Assembly (NCBI GenBank): GCA_003155655.1
Contig: PMDS01000097.1
Span: forward strand, 1-64,000
Length of the DNA stretch: 64,000 nt
Source: Melioribacter sp.
GTDB taxonomy: Bacteria > Bacteroidota > Ignavibacteria > Ignavibacteriales > Melioribacteraceae
Direction: 5' to 3'
The position numbers were made by a program, and so were the translations under genes. Position 1 is the stretch's first letter. Every line of letters begins with the position of its first letter. The notes under the pieces were generated by a model. It made no database searches and was not told where the DNA came from. It saw only the letters and a list, made by a program, of their open reading frames with translations. Shown here piece after piece: positions 57,278 to 64,000 of the stretch.

Positions 57278-58180
57278 ATGAATGGAATGCTAAATTTGAG
57301 CCCTTCAGATTATGTTCAAACTCCAAATTCCTTTGCGGCAAAGCAGGCAAGTATGTCTACTGCTCTTTTTGAAATTATAAGAAGTCACATTTATACCAAT
57401 TCAGGAATATATTTTCAGGATAACAAAAAATATTTTCTTGAAAGCCGCCTGCAAAGAAGAATGAATTTTCTCGGAATAAGAACTTTTGAAGAATATTTTG
57501 ACTTGCTGAAATTTTCTCCGAAAGGTGAGAGTGAGAAAAAGTATTTTTATGAAGCTATTACTATAAATGAAACATTTTTCTTTAGGAATCAGCCGCAATT
57601 GGATGCTCTTGCCTCTCAAATTTTACCTGAAATTATTCAAGCAAAAAATGCTGCAGGTAAAAATAAAATTAGAATCTGGAGCGCTGCTAGTTCTTCGGGA
57701 GAGGAAGCATATTCTATTGCAATGATTTTCCAGGATCTTATCAAACCAAGAAATCCCAACGTTGAACTTGAAGTTTTTGGAACTGATATAAACAGCGCTG
57801 TTATTGAAACGGCTTCAAATGCTTGTTACAAAGATTATTCAATTAGAAATACACAACCATATTATCTTAAAAAATATTTTAAGATGAACAATGGTGTATA
57901 TGAAGTTCAACCAGATATTAAAAAGATGGCATCTTTTAAGATAATGAACCTTTACGATGATGCGGCAATTAAATCGTTATTTAATTTTGATGTAATTTTT
58001 TGTGCAAACGTATTAATCTATTTCGATCAAGCATCCAAGACAAAAGTTATTGCCAACTTATATAATGCATTAAACAAAGGTGGGTACTTATTTATTGGTT
58101 ATTCTGAAACGCTGCATGGAATTTCAAAGGCATTTAAACTAGTAAGTTACCCTAATACAGTTGGATATAAAAAGGAGTAA
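57278..58180 (+). CDS. cheR: chemoreceptor glutamate methyltransferase CheR
   Basis: A 300-residue CheR using S-adenosylmethionine to methylate receptor glutamates. N-terminal helical domain (LESRLQRRMNFLGIRTFEEY), then the SAM domain: AITINETFFFRN, IWSAASSSGEEAYSIAMIFQ, EVFGTDINSAVIETA and VIFCANVLIYFD. ATG at 57278 is chosen; longer frames run back into the HEAT gene. It lies 6 bp before cheY. The matching receptors are presumably the three upstream MCPs, which lack an NWETF-type tether but share another tail. Confidence 0.94.
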   Translation: MNGMLNLSPSDYVQTPNSFAAKQASMSTALFEIIRSHIYTNSGIYFQDNKKYFLESRLQRRMNFLGIRTFEEYFDLLKFSPKGESEKKYFYEAITINETFFFRNQPQLDALASQILPEIIQAKNAAGKNKIRIWSAASSSGEEAYSIAMIFQDLIKPRNPNVELEVFGTDINSAVIETASNACYKDYSIRNTQPYYLKKYFKMNNGVYEVQPDIKKMASFKIMNLYDDAAIKSLFNFDVIFCANVLIYFDQASKTKVIANLYNALNKGGYLFIGYSETLHGISKAFKLVSYPNTVGYKKE

Positions 58181-58186
58181 TTAGAA

Positions 58187-58552
58187 ATGAAAAAAGTGAT
58201 TCTTATTGCTGATGATTCACCAACGATCAGAAAATTTGTAACTGTTGCTCTCTCGGTCAAAGGATTTGAAATTATTGCTTGTGCTGATGGCATGGAAGCA
58301 ATGGAAGCCCTACCGACTCAGAAAATTGATCTGGTTATAACTGATCTGAATATGCCCAATGTGGATGGATATGAATTAATTTCATCAATAAGAAAAAATG
58401 AAGATTACCGTGAACTACCAATAATTGTTCTCTCTTCTCTTGGAAATACGGAAGATATTCAAAAAGGCCTTGAGAGCGGAGCTAATTCATATCTAATTAA
58501 ACCATTTGACCCTAAAAGGGTAGTATATGAAGTATCTAAATATTTAAATTAA
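58187..58552 (+). CDS. CheY-like single-domain response regulator 1
   Basis: A 121-residue stand-alone receiver. IADDSPT acidic pair, LVITDLNMPNVDGYE with phospho-Asp53, SSLGN with the Ser/Thr switch, and YLIKPFDPK lysine. Overlapping its role, a second CheY follows 10 bp later. This one has Leu after the phospho-Asp and resembles generic receivers more than flagellar CheY; it may be a phosphate sink. GGAG lies upstream of the ATG. Confidence 0.9.
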   Translation: MKKVILIADDSPTIRKFVTVALSVKGFEIIACADGMEAMEALPTQKIDLVITDLNMPNVDGYELISSIRKNEDYRELPIIVLSSLGNTEDIQKGLESGANSYLIKPFDPKRVVYEVSKYLN

Positions 58553-58562
58553 AGGAAAGAAT

Positions 58563-58943
58563 ATGGCACTAAAATTTTTGATAGTTGACGACTCGGTTAC
58601 AATGCGCCGAATTGTTGCTAATTCGCTCAAGACCATTGGACACGAACTTTTTGTTGAAGCTTCTGATGGTAAGGAAGCAATGGTTAAATTGAATTCCGAC
58701 GAAGAGATTAACTTTGTAATCACAGACTGGAATATGCCTGAAGTTTCAGGATTGGAATTAGTTAGAACCATTAGAGCAAATGAAAAGTATGTTGCATTAC
58801 CAATATTAATGGTTACAACCCGCGGATTGAAGGAAGATATTGTTGAAGCGTTGCAGGCAAAAGTAAATAACTATATCGTTAAACCATTCACTCCGCAAAT
58901 TCTCAAAGAGAAAATTGAACAAATAATCAGTTCAGCGGCTTAA
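58563..58943 (+). CDS. cheY: CheY-like response regulator 2, probable flagellar CheY
   Basis: A 126-residue receiver. FLIVDDSVTMRRIVANSLK, FVITDWNMPEVSGLELVRTI with phospho-Asp55 followed by Trp as in flagellar CheY proteins, VTTRG with Thr switch and NYIVKPFTPQ lysine. Phospho-CheY binds FliM to change motor rotation. It directly precedes the CheZ-like gene, its likely phosphatase. AAAGGAA lies before the ATG. Confidence 0.93.
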   Translation: MALKFLIVDDSVTMRRIVANSLKTIGHELFVEASDGKEAMVKLNSDEEINFVITDWNMPEVSGLELVRTIRANEKYVALPILMVTTRGLKEDIVEALQAKVNNYIVKPFTPQILKEKIEQIISSAA

Positions 58944-58956
58944 TGGGGAGAATTCT

Positions 58957-59631
58957 ATGATGGAGCAAAAAACAAATATGGAAAATATATTCGATAAACT
59001 CGGGGATCTTAAGTCGTTTTTTATTTATGGTCAAAAATTAATCCCAATTCTACAAAAGATAATTGATTTTATGCAGAGCACAGTGCCACTCTTGGAAAAT
59101 GTTAACCGGGAAATTCAAGACAGCACAAGCAAAATTCCAAAAGCTGCATTACAAATAAATCGTGTAACCAACGCCACTGAAGTTGCAACTACAGAAATTC
59201 TTGATGTTGTGGATGGCGTCTCAATGGATATACACTCTATGAAAGATAAATTACAATCTATTAAGTCCAGAATGGGAGAAGATGATGATCTTGTTACTTT
59301 GCTGGGTATGATTGAAAAGATTGAGACAAGAATGATGAATATAACTATTTCGCTTCAAGTTCAGGATATTACCTCACAGCAATTATCTTCTGTTAATCAT
59401 TTGATACAATCGATTCAAGAAAAACTTTCTTCATTAGTAAAAGATTTAACAAATAAAGAGAATAAAGAAATTCCTAGTATTGACCTTTATCCAAGAGACG
59501 GAACGTTCAACGCAGACGCCCGTTATGATAAAAATAGTAAGTCGCAGGAATTAGTAGATTCTTTAGTTACAAAAAGAAATAATAGTAAAACTTCACAAGA
59601 AGAAATTGATAAACTTTTTGCAAATCAATGA
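58957..59631 (+). CDS. cheZ: CheZ-like CheY-P phosphatase
   Basis: A 224-residue mostly helical protein, length like E. coli CheZ (214). The long hairpin (about 60-165) contains SLQVQDITSQQLSSV; Asp137 and Gln141 in D-x-T-x-Q match the Asp143/Gln147 active-site spacing of E. coli CheZ. The extreme C-terminus is SQEEIDKLFANQ, resembling the CheY-binding peptide of CheZ and of FliM (SQxEIDxLL). The stop overlaps the cheA start. CheZ is best known from Proteobacteria, so this assignment rests on motif, size and context rather than overall identity. Confidence 0.8.
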   Translation: MMEQKTNMENIFDKLGDLKSFFIYGQKLIPILQKIIDFMQSTVPLLENVNREIQDSTSKIPKAALQINRVTNATEVATTEILDVVDGVSMDIHSMKDKLQSIKSRMGEDDDLVTLLGMIEKIETRMMNITISLQVQDITSQQLSSVNHLIQSIQEKLSSLVKDLTNKENKEIPSIDLYPRDGTFNADARYDKNSKSQELVDSLVTKRNNSKTSQEEIDKLFANQ

Positions 59632-61418
59632 ATGATATGATCCAAAACGCAACCCTTATAGATCCTAGCATGAAGGAGATTGTTGACAGCTTTTTAGTTG
59701 AAACAAAAGAAATTTTGGAAAAGCTGGATTTTGATCTTCTTGAACTAGAAAAAAAGCCTGAAGATGCTGATTTAATTAATCAGATTTTCAGATCTTTTCA
59801 CACTATTAAAGGAACCTCAGGTTTTCTTGGTCTGGAAAAACTTCCTCATGTTACGCATAAATGTGAAGATATTCTCAACAAACTTAGGAAAGGTGAAATA
59901 AAACTTTCTCCTGCTATAATGGATGGGATAATTCTCGCTTTTGATATAATTAAAGAACTTGTAAAAAGAATAGAAATAGACAAAAACGAGGAAGTTGAGA
60001 TTGGCAAATCAGATTCGGTACTAGAAAATCTACTGGCTGAAATAGAAAATAAAAAGAATACTGAACCAGTCAGTCAAGCTCAGGGAGCAGCTGCAAAACA
60101 AGACCAACCTGTTGCTAATGTTGAATCAATTGGCACTGAAGAAGTGCAGCAAATTCCCAAAGAAGATCAGCAGGCAAAACCTACATCAGTTAAGAAAAAC
60201 ACCTCAACAGCTAGTGTTGCCGAAAACTCTATAAGAGTTGATGTTGACAGACTTGATGCATTATTGGATATAGTTTCTGAGCTTGTTCTCGGAAGAAACA
60301 GGCTTTCTCAAGTCACATCTAAATTTGGATTGGAATACGAAGCAATAAAATATTCCAAAGATTTTGAAGAAGTTACAAAACAAATAGACTTGATGACTAC
60401 AGAGCTTCAACTTGTTGTAATGAAATTACGCATGATTAAAATTCAGAAAATTTTTAACCGATACCCAAGAGTAGTTCGTGATCTTTCTAAAGAACTTAAA
60501 AAAGACGTTGACCTGGTTATTAGAGGAGAAGAAACTGAGGTTGATAAAAACCTTATTGAAGAAATTAATGACCCTCTTGTGCATCTTATAAGAAATTCAG
60601 TTGACCATGGCGTAGAGACACCGGCTGTGAGAGTTAAAGCAGGCAAGAACCCAAAAGGAACTGTAATACTTTCAGCTGAACATATAGGTAATAATATTGT
60701 AATTACAGTTGAAGATGATGGTAAAGGAATAGATCCAAACATTATTAAAAAGAAAGCAATTGAGAAAAAATTAATTACTAGCGAGAGAGCTAAAGAATTA
60801 ACAAAGCAGGAAATTATCAATTTAATTTTCTTACCCGGCTTTTCTACTTCTGAAATTGTTTCTAATGTTTCCGGCCGTGGAGTTGGCATGGATGTAGTTA
60901 AAACTAACGTAACTAAGCTACAGGGAATAATCAATACGGAATCAGAACCGGGCAAAGGAACAAAGATTATTATCAAACTCCCTCTTACATTGGCAATTAT
61001 TTCTGGAATGATAGTTAAAGCCCGGAATGAATTTTTTGTTATACCGCTGGGTTCTGTGGTTGAAGTGCTGCGGGTAAGAAAGGATCAAATACATACTATT
61101 AAGGGAAAAGAAATTATTAATCTTCGAGAATCTCTTCTTCCTCTTGTTGCGCTTGATCAATTGTTTGCGGGCAGGATTAATGGAAGAAAGAAAAATGAAA
61201 ATTTATGGCAATATGTTGTAGAAGTTGGAATAGCCGAACAGCGTTTTGGCATTAAAGTCGATGAACTGATTGGTCAACAGGAAGTTGTAATAAAATCTCT
61301 TGGCGCTTATCTTGGTAAAATTGATGGTATTGCAGGTTCGACAATTATGGGTGATGGCACAGTTGTTATGATTGTAGATGTAAATGAATTATTTAATAGA
61401 TTGGAAAAATCTTCTTGA
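59628..61418 (+). CDS. cheA: chemotaxis histidine kinase CheA
   Basis: A 596-residue CheA. P1 HPt domain about 10-125 with RSFHTIKGTSGFLGLE (His58); a Gln/Pro-rich linker about 145-205 where no P2 domain is visible; P3 dimerisation about 205-270; P4 ATPase about 275-455 with HLIRNSVDHGVETP, VEDDGKGIDPN and SGRGVGMDVVKTN; P5 CheW-like about 460-596. It phosphorylates CheY and CheB. Its ATG overlaps the cheZ stop and its TGA overlaps the cheB start, implying translational coupling. Confidence 0.96.
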   Translation: MNDMIQNATLIDPSMKEIVDSFLVETKEILEKLDFDLLELEKKPEDADLINQIFRSFHTIKGTSGFLGLEKLPHVTHKCEDILNKLRKGEIKLSPAIMDGIILAFDIIKELVKRIEIDKNEEVEIGKSDSVLENLLAEIENKKNTEPVSQAQGAAAKQDQPVANVESIGTEEVQQIPKEDQQAKPTSVKKNTSTASVAENSIRVDVDRLDALLDIVSELVLGRNRLSQVTSKFGLEYEAIKYSKDFEEVTKQIDLMTTELQLVVMKLRMIKIQKIFNRYPRVVRDLSKELKKDVDLVIRGEETEVDKNLIEEINDPLVHLIRNSVDHGVETPAVRVKAGKNPKGTVILSAEHIGNNIVITVEDDGKGIDPNIIKKKAIEKKLITSERAKELTKQEIINLIFLPGFSTSEIVSNVSGRGVGMDVVKTNVTKLQGIINTESEPGKGTKIIIKLPLTLAIISGMIVKARNEFFVIPLGSVVEVLRVRKDQIHTIKGKEIINLRESLLPLVALDQLFAGRINGRKKNENLWQYVVEVGIAEQRFGIKVDELIGQQEVVIKSLGAYLGKIDGIAGSTIMGDGTVVMIVDVNELFNRLEKSS

Positions 61419-62491
61419 AAGAGAATATATCTGTCCTTGTTGTAGACGATTCAGCTTTTATGCGCAAATCGCTATCTATTATGCTCGAAAGTGATCCGGG
61501 TATAACTGTAGTTGGAACTGCCCGCAACGGGGAGGAAGGATTTCAGCAGGCAGTAAAATTAAAACCTGATATAATTACTCTTGACATTGAAATGCCTGTA
61601 ATGGATGGGTTAACAGCGCTTAAAAAAATTATGAGTGAGTGTCCCACCTCTGTTATAATGGTAAGCTCAATTACAACTGAAGGAGCTCAAGCAACAATTA
61701 AAGCACTAGAACTGGGAGCTGTTGACTTCATTCCAAAAGAACTTTCTTTTATTAGTGTGAATATAACAAGTATTAAAGATGATCTTATTCAAAAAGTTAA
61801 AGAGATTGTAAGACATAAATTGTTTCAAGAACGGCTGCAAAGAATTAAAATATCTTCGGTAGTACCGGTACAAAAAAGTATTAATCTAAGCCAGGAAATT
61901 CCACAAATCGGGTACAAAGCAATTGCACTAGGAATATCAACTGGAGGGCCATTTACGCTTCAAAAAGTTTTACCGGTGCTTTCAGCAAAATTGAACGTTC
62001 CTATGTTTATTGTGCAGCACATGCCTCCCAAATTTACTAAATCACTTGCTGAAAGATTAAACGGGCTTTCATTTCTTGAAGTAAAAGAGGCGGAAGACGG
62101 CGACGAAGTAAAACCAAATGTAGTTTATCTTGCACCTGGCGGCTTTCATATGAAACTTAAAAGCAATGGTTCAAATAATATTATAATAAATATTACAAAA
62201 GAGCCAAGTGATTCTTTACACAGACCTTCAGTTGATGTAATGATGAATTCTGTTATAGATGTTTATGGTAAATATACACTTGGTGTTATTATGACGGGAA
62301 TGGGCAAAGATGGATTTGAAGCAATTAAAAAATTAAAAGCTCTTGGCGGGCATGCAATTGCTCAAGAAGAAGAGTCTTGCGTAGTTTATGGAATGCCAAA
62401 AGCAATTGTAGATGGTGGTCTTGCCGATGCAGTTCTATCGGCAGAAAAAATTCCAGAAGTAATTAACAAGGTGGTGGCAAATGGCAGATAA
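61415..62491 (+). CDS. cheB: chemotaxis methylesterase CheB
   Basis: A 358-residue response regulator/esterase that demethylates or deamidates receptors. Receiver about 1-125: VVDDSAFMR, TLDIEMPVMDGL (Asp57), FIPKE. Catalytic domain about 165-355: ALGISTGGP (Ser175), VQHMPPKFT (His202) and VIMTGMGKDG (Asp299). The start is TTG at 61415, overlapping the cheA stop by 4 bp; no ATG is placed suitably. The 3' end overlaps the next small gene by 11 bp. Confidence 0.95.
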   Translation: MKENISVLVVDDSAFMRKSLSIMLESDPGITVVGTARNGEEGFQQAVKLKPDIITLDIEMPVMDGLTALKKIMSECPTSVIMVSSITTEGAQATIKALELGAVDFIPKELSFISVNITSIKDDLIQKVKEIVRHKLFQERLQRIKISSVVPVQKSINLSQEIPQIGYKAIALGISTGGPFTLQKVLPVLSAKLNVPMFIVQHMPPKFTKSLAERLNGLSFLEVKEAEDGDEVKPNVVYLAPGGFHMKLKSNGSNNIIINITKEPSDSLHRPSVDVMMNSVIDVYGKYTLGVIMTGMGKDGFEAIKKLKALGGHAIAQEEESCVVYGMPKAIVDGGLADAVLSAEKIPEVINKVVANGR

Positions 62492-62735
62492 TTTTGACGA
62501 TACTCTTTTCAAAGATATTTTTGTGAAAAATAAAGCCTGTACTGGAAATTTGTTTAAACAGGGAGATATTGATATAAATGGCAATATCAAAATTAGTGTT
62601 GAAGATGATGAACTTGACGGTGTCAGAATTATCTTTAAGAAAGACGCTAATGATTCAATAAAAGAAATAAAATTTATTTGTTCTTGCGGTCAGTCCAAAT
62701 CAATCATTCTAGATTATTCAGACTCCAATGGCTAA
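62481..62735 (+). CDS. small acidic CxC protein of the che operon
   Basis: An 84-residue soluble protein starting inside cheB (11-bp overlap), so it is translated as part of the che operon. Visible features: acidic N-terminus, beta-rich middle (GDIDINGNIKISVEDDELDG), and IKFICSCGQSKSIILDY with Cys-x-Cys-Gly near the end plus one Cys near residue 19; three Cys could bind metal, but this is not shown. I do not recognise the family. It is the last gene before the flgB promoter region. Confidence 0.75.
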   Translation: MADNFDDTLFKDIFVKNKACTGNLFKQGDIDINGNIKISVEDDELDGVRIIFKKDANDSIKEIKFICSCGQSKSIILDYSDSNG

Positions 62736-62765
62736 TTCTGACCAATAAATCACAATTGGTGAATT

Positions 62766-62838
62766 TTAGCCAATCTAACCGGCATTTATTGCTACTTTTC
62801 CATTTTTTATAAGGATTCTAACTGGCATTTCTTTTGGG
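62766..62838 (+). promoter_or_regulatory. flgB leader with three blocks shared with the NtrB/NtrC-pair leader
   Basis: TTTAGCCAATCT (62766-62777), CATTTATTGCTA (62784-62795) and TGGCAT-TTCTT-TTGGG (62823-62838). The last has the spacing of a sigma54 -24/-12 promoter (TGGCAY-N5-TTGCW) but lacks the -12 GC. It ends 26 bp before the flgB ATG, a fitting distance. Confidence 0.45.
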
Positions 62839-62864
62839 TATTATTAGTAAAATCAAGGGTAAAT

Positions 62865-63257
62865 ATGTCAGGTACTGTGAAACTTCTTGAAAATCTTCTC
62901 AACTACTGCACTGAAAAAAATAAAGTAATTGCAAAAAATCTTTCAAACATTGGTACAGAAAATTACCAGCGGGAAGATATTATGTTCAAAGATATTCTTG
63001 ATCAGAAAGTCAATTCTCTTCTTAAAACTGATAACGAAAAGCATATAAGCAGCCTAAAAGCAGAACTTCCACAGGATCAAAAGTTTGAACATATTTTTGA
63101 TGACAGCACGGAGATGGATTCGGGTGTTAATAACGTGAACATCGAAAAGGAAATGTCTGACTTGGCTGAAAATACTCTACGTTACAAATTTGCTTCTAGA
63201 AAAGTCGGTGATTATTACAAAAATATTCAAAATGTTATCAAAGGAGGTTCTGCTTGA
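62865..63257 (+). CDS. flgB: flagellar basal-body rod protein FlgB
   Basis: A 130-residue proximal-rod protein without signal peptide, exported by the flagellar type III system. The N-terminal motif region VIAKNLSNIGTENYQREDI matches the ANNxANxxTPxY rod signature, and the C-terminal helix ends in YKFASRKVGDYYKNIQNVIK. Slightly short but typical for FlgB. Starts after a 129-bp leader with shared regulatory blocks; its stop overlaps the flgC start. Confidence 0.9.
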   Translation: MSGTVKLLENLLNYCTEKNKVIAKNLSNIGTENYQREDIMFKDILDQKVNSLLKTDNEKHISSLKAELPQDQKFEHIFDDSTEMDSGVNNVNIEKEMSDLAENTLRYKFASRKVGDYYKNIQNVIKGGSA

Positions 63258-63757
63258 AAATAAGTGGAAGTCTTTTCGGTTTGAACATTAGTTCAAAAGG
63301 AATGAGCATCCAAAGAAAAAAAATGGATCTTATTTCTCAAAATATTGCAAATGCAGATAATGTAAGGACAGAAAATGGTGAGCCTTACAAAAGAAAATTT
63401 TTGAAAGTTGAAACAGAACAAAATCAATTTATCAATAATCTTCAAATGGAAGGACAAGCATTAAATCTTCAAGTTACTAACAAAGATCATATTTCAACAT
63501 TACAAACACCTCAAAATATTTCTATTTCTTCAGGAATGGGTGAAATAAGTATGACTGAAAAAGAAGATGCCAAACCTGGCGATCAAATTTATATGCCCGA
63601 AAACCCAGAAGCAGATGCTCAAGGTTACGTTCAAATGTCGAACGTTAATATAATTAATGAAATGGTTGATATGATAGCAGCCACAAGAAGTTATGAAGCA
63701 AATCTGCAGGCTCTTAATTCTGCAAAAACAATGGCTAAAGATTCCTTGGAGATATAA
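63254..63757 (+). CDS. flgC: flagellar basal-body rod protein FlgC
   Basis: A 167-residue rod protein. SSKGMSIQRKKMDLISQNIA then NADNVRTENGEPYKRK is the N-terminal rod signature; the C-terminus PENPEADAQGYVQMSNVNII followed by NEMVDMIAATRSYEANLQAL is diagnostic for FlgC. The start is TTG at 63254, overlapping the flgB stop, preceded by AAAGGAGG. Its stop overlaps the ATG of the next gene. Confidence 0.95.
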   Translation: MKISGSLFGLNISSKGMSIQRKKMDLISQNIANADNVRTENGEPYKRKFLKVETEQNQFINNLQMEGQALNLQVTNKDHISTLQTPQNISISSGMGEISMTEKEDAKPGDQIYMPENPEADAQGYVQMSNVNIINEMVDMIAATRSYEANLQALNSAKTMAKDSLEI

Positions 63758-63996
63758 TGAAAATTTCAGCAAATGTAATTGGCAACTATGCTCCCTCTTA
63801 TGTTAAAAACGTGCAAAATAATAGTAGAACAGAAAGTGTAAATAGTTCTAAAGAAAAAATTTCGGCAGAAGAAAAAAAATTTTTTGCAGGGCTATATCCT
63901 GCTCAAAAAGACGAAATATTAAGTTACCAGCTTTATGATTCAAAAGGAAAAGTATCTGGCGTCCATGTTGGGTCACTTTTTGATAGGAGAGGATAA
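63757..63996 (+). CDS. small unknown protein in the flagellar rod operon
   Basis: A 79-residue protein overlapping the flgC stop by one base. It has a basic, Asn/Ser-rich N-terminal half and a conserved-looking helix ISAEEKKFFAGLYPAQKDEI, then YQLYDSKGKVSGVHVGSLFD. It lacks FliE features, which would be expected here. GGAGAGGA just before its stop is followed by an ATG at 63998-64000, the start of the next gene, which may be fliE. No family recognised; it could be an assembly factor. Confidence 0.7.
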   Translation: MKISANVIGNYAPSYVKNVQNNSRTESVNSSKEKISAEEKKFFAGLYPAQKDEILSYQLYDSKGKVSGVHVGSLFDRRG

Positions 63997-64000
63997 AATG

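Noticed and set aside
1-64000. CRISPR array, tRNA, rRNA or intact transposon
   Set aside because: No regularly spaced direct repeats, cloverleaf-like sequence, rRNA-like stretch or transposase was seen; the only candidates for mobile remnants are the two GTGTCC repeats.

Overview
The window is an AT-rich bacterial chromosome segment with no rRNA, tRNA, CRISPR or intact insertion sequence that I could find. The sugar enzymes (Nudix-derived sugar regulator, XylA/XylB, GH43, GH31, GH105, FucP-type transporter, DUF1080 protein) look like Bacteroidota/Chlorobi relatives. The right end carries a chemotaxis operon running into flagellar rod genes, which most Bacteroidota lack. I therefore infer an Ignavibacteria-like, motile polysaccharide degrader. 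This is an inference from gene content, not a database match.

Region 1 (1-10 kb) is plant-polysaccharide catabolism. On the minus strand are a GH31 enzyme and a truncated GH105 unsaturated glycuronyl hydrolase, then a Nudix-like repressor. Divergent from the repressor run xylB, xylA and a secreted GH43. A 31-bp inverted repeat sits in the divergent promoter. A small outer-membrane barrel gene and a TetR gene follow, each with a matching TGAAT-N4-ATTCA palindrome upstream.

Region 2 (10.8-17.6 kb) is accessory. It holds a mandelate-racemase-like gene reduced by a large internal deletion and three exported proteins (DUF1080, HbpS/GlcG-like, tandem VOC). Next comes a b561-like membrane protein / YceI / Rieske trio. 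It ends with a decayed histidine kinase flanked by related direct repeats.

Region 3 (17.7-25.6 kb) is a complete RND efflux set (MFP, pump, TolC) followed by a FucP-type sugar transporter and a ROK sugar kinase.

Region 4 (25.6-36.3 kb, minus strand) is a compact four-gene signalling operon: PAS kinase, double-receiver regulator, 1,050-residue PAS/GAF kinase and 1,700-residue hybrid kinase with about nine PAS domains.

Region 5 (36.9-64 kb, plus strand) is chemosensory and motility. Three cheW genes and three MCP genes are interleaved with a 7TM multi-PAS kinase, a LytTR regulator, a REC-kinase fusion and a TonB-domain protein. One MCP has a periplasmic CxxCH haem motif. A sensorless NtrB-like kinase plus sigma54 activator follows. 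The core operon is HEAT protein-cheR-cheY-cheY-cheZ-cheA-cheB-small CxC protein, then flgB-flgC-small protein. Candidate sigma28 boxes (TAAA-N14..16-CGATAA) lie before several chemosensory genes. The leader of the NtrB/NtrC pair shares three sequence blocks with the flgB leader. Together this looks like a flagellar regulatory hierarchy feeding one CheA with several receptors and CheW paralogues. The shared MCP tail, haem MCP, CheZ-like protein, HEAT protein and two small unknown proteins are the most interesting items.
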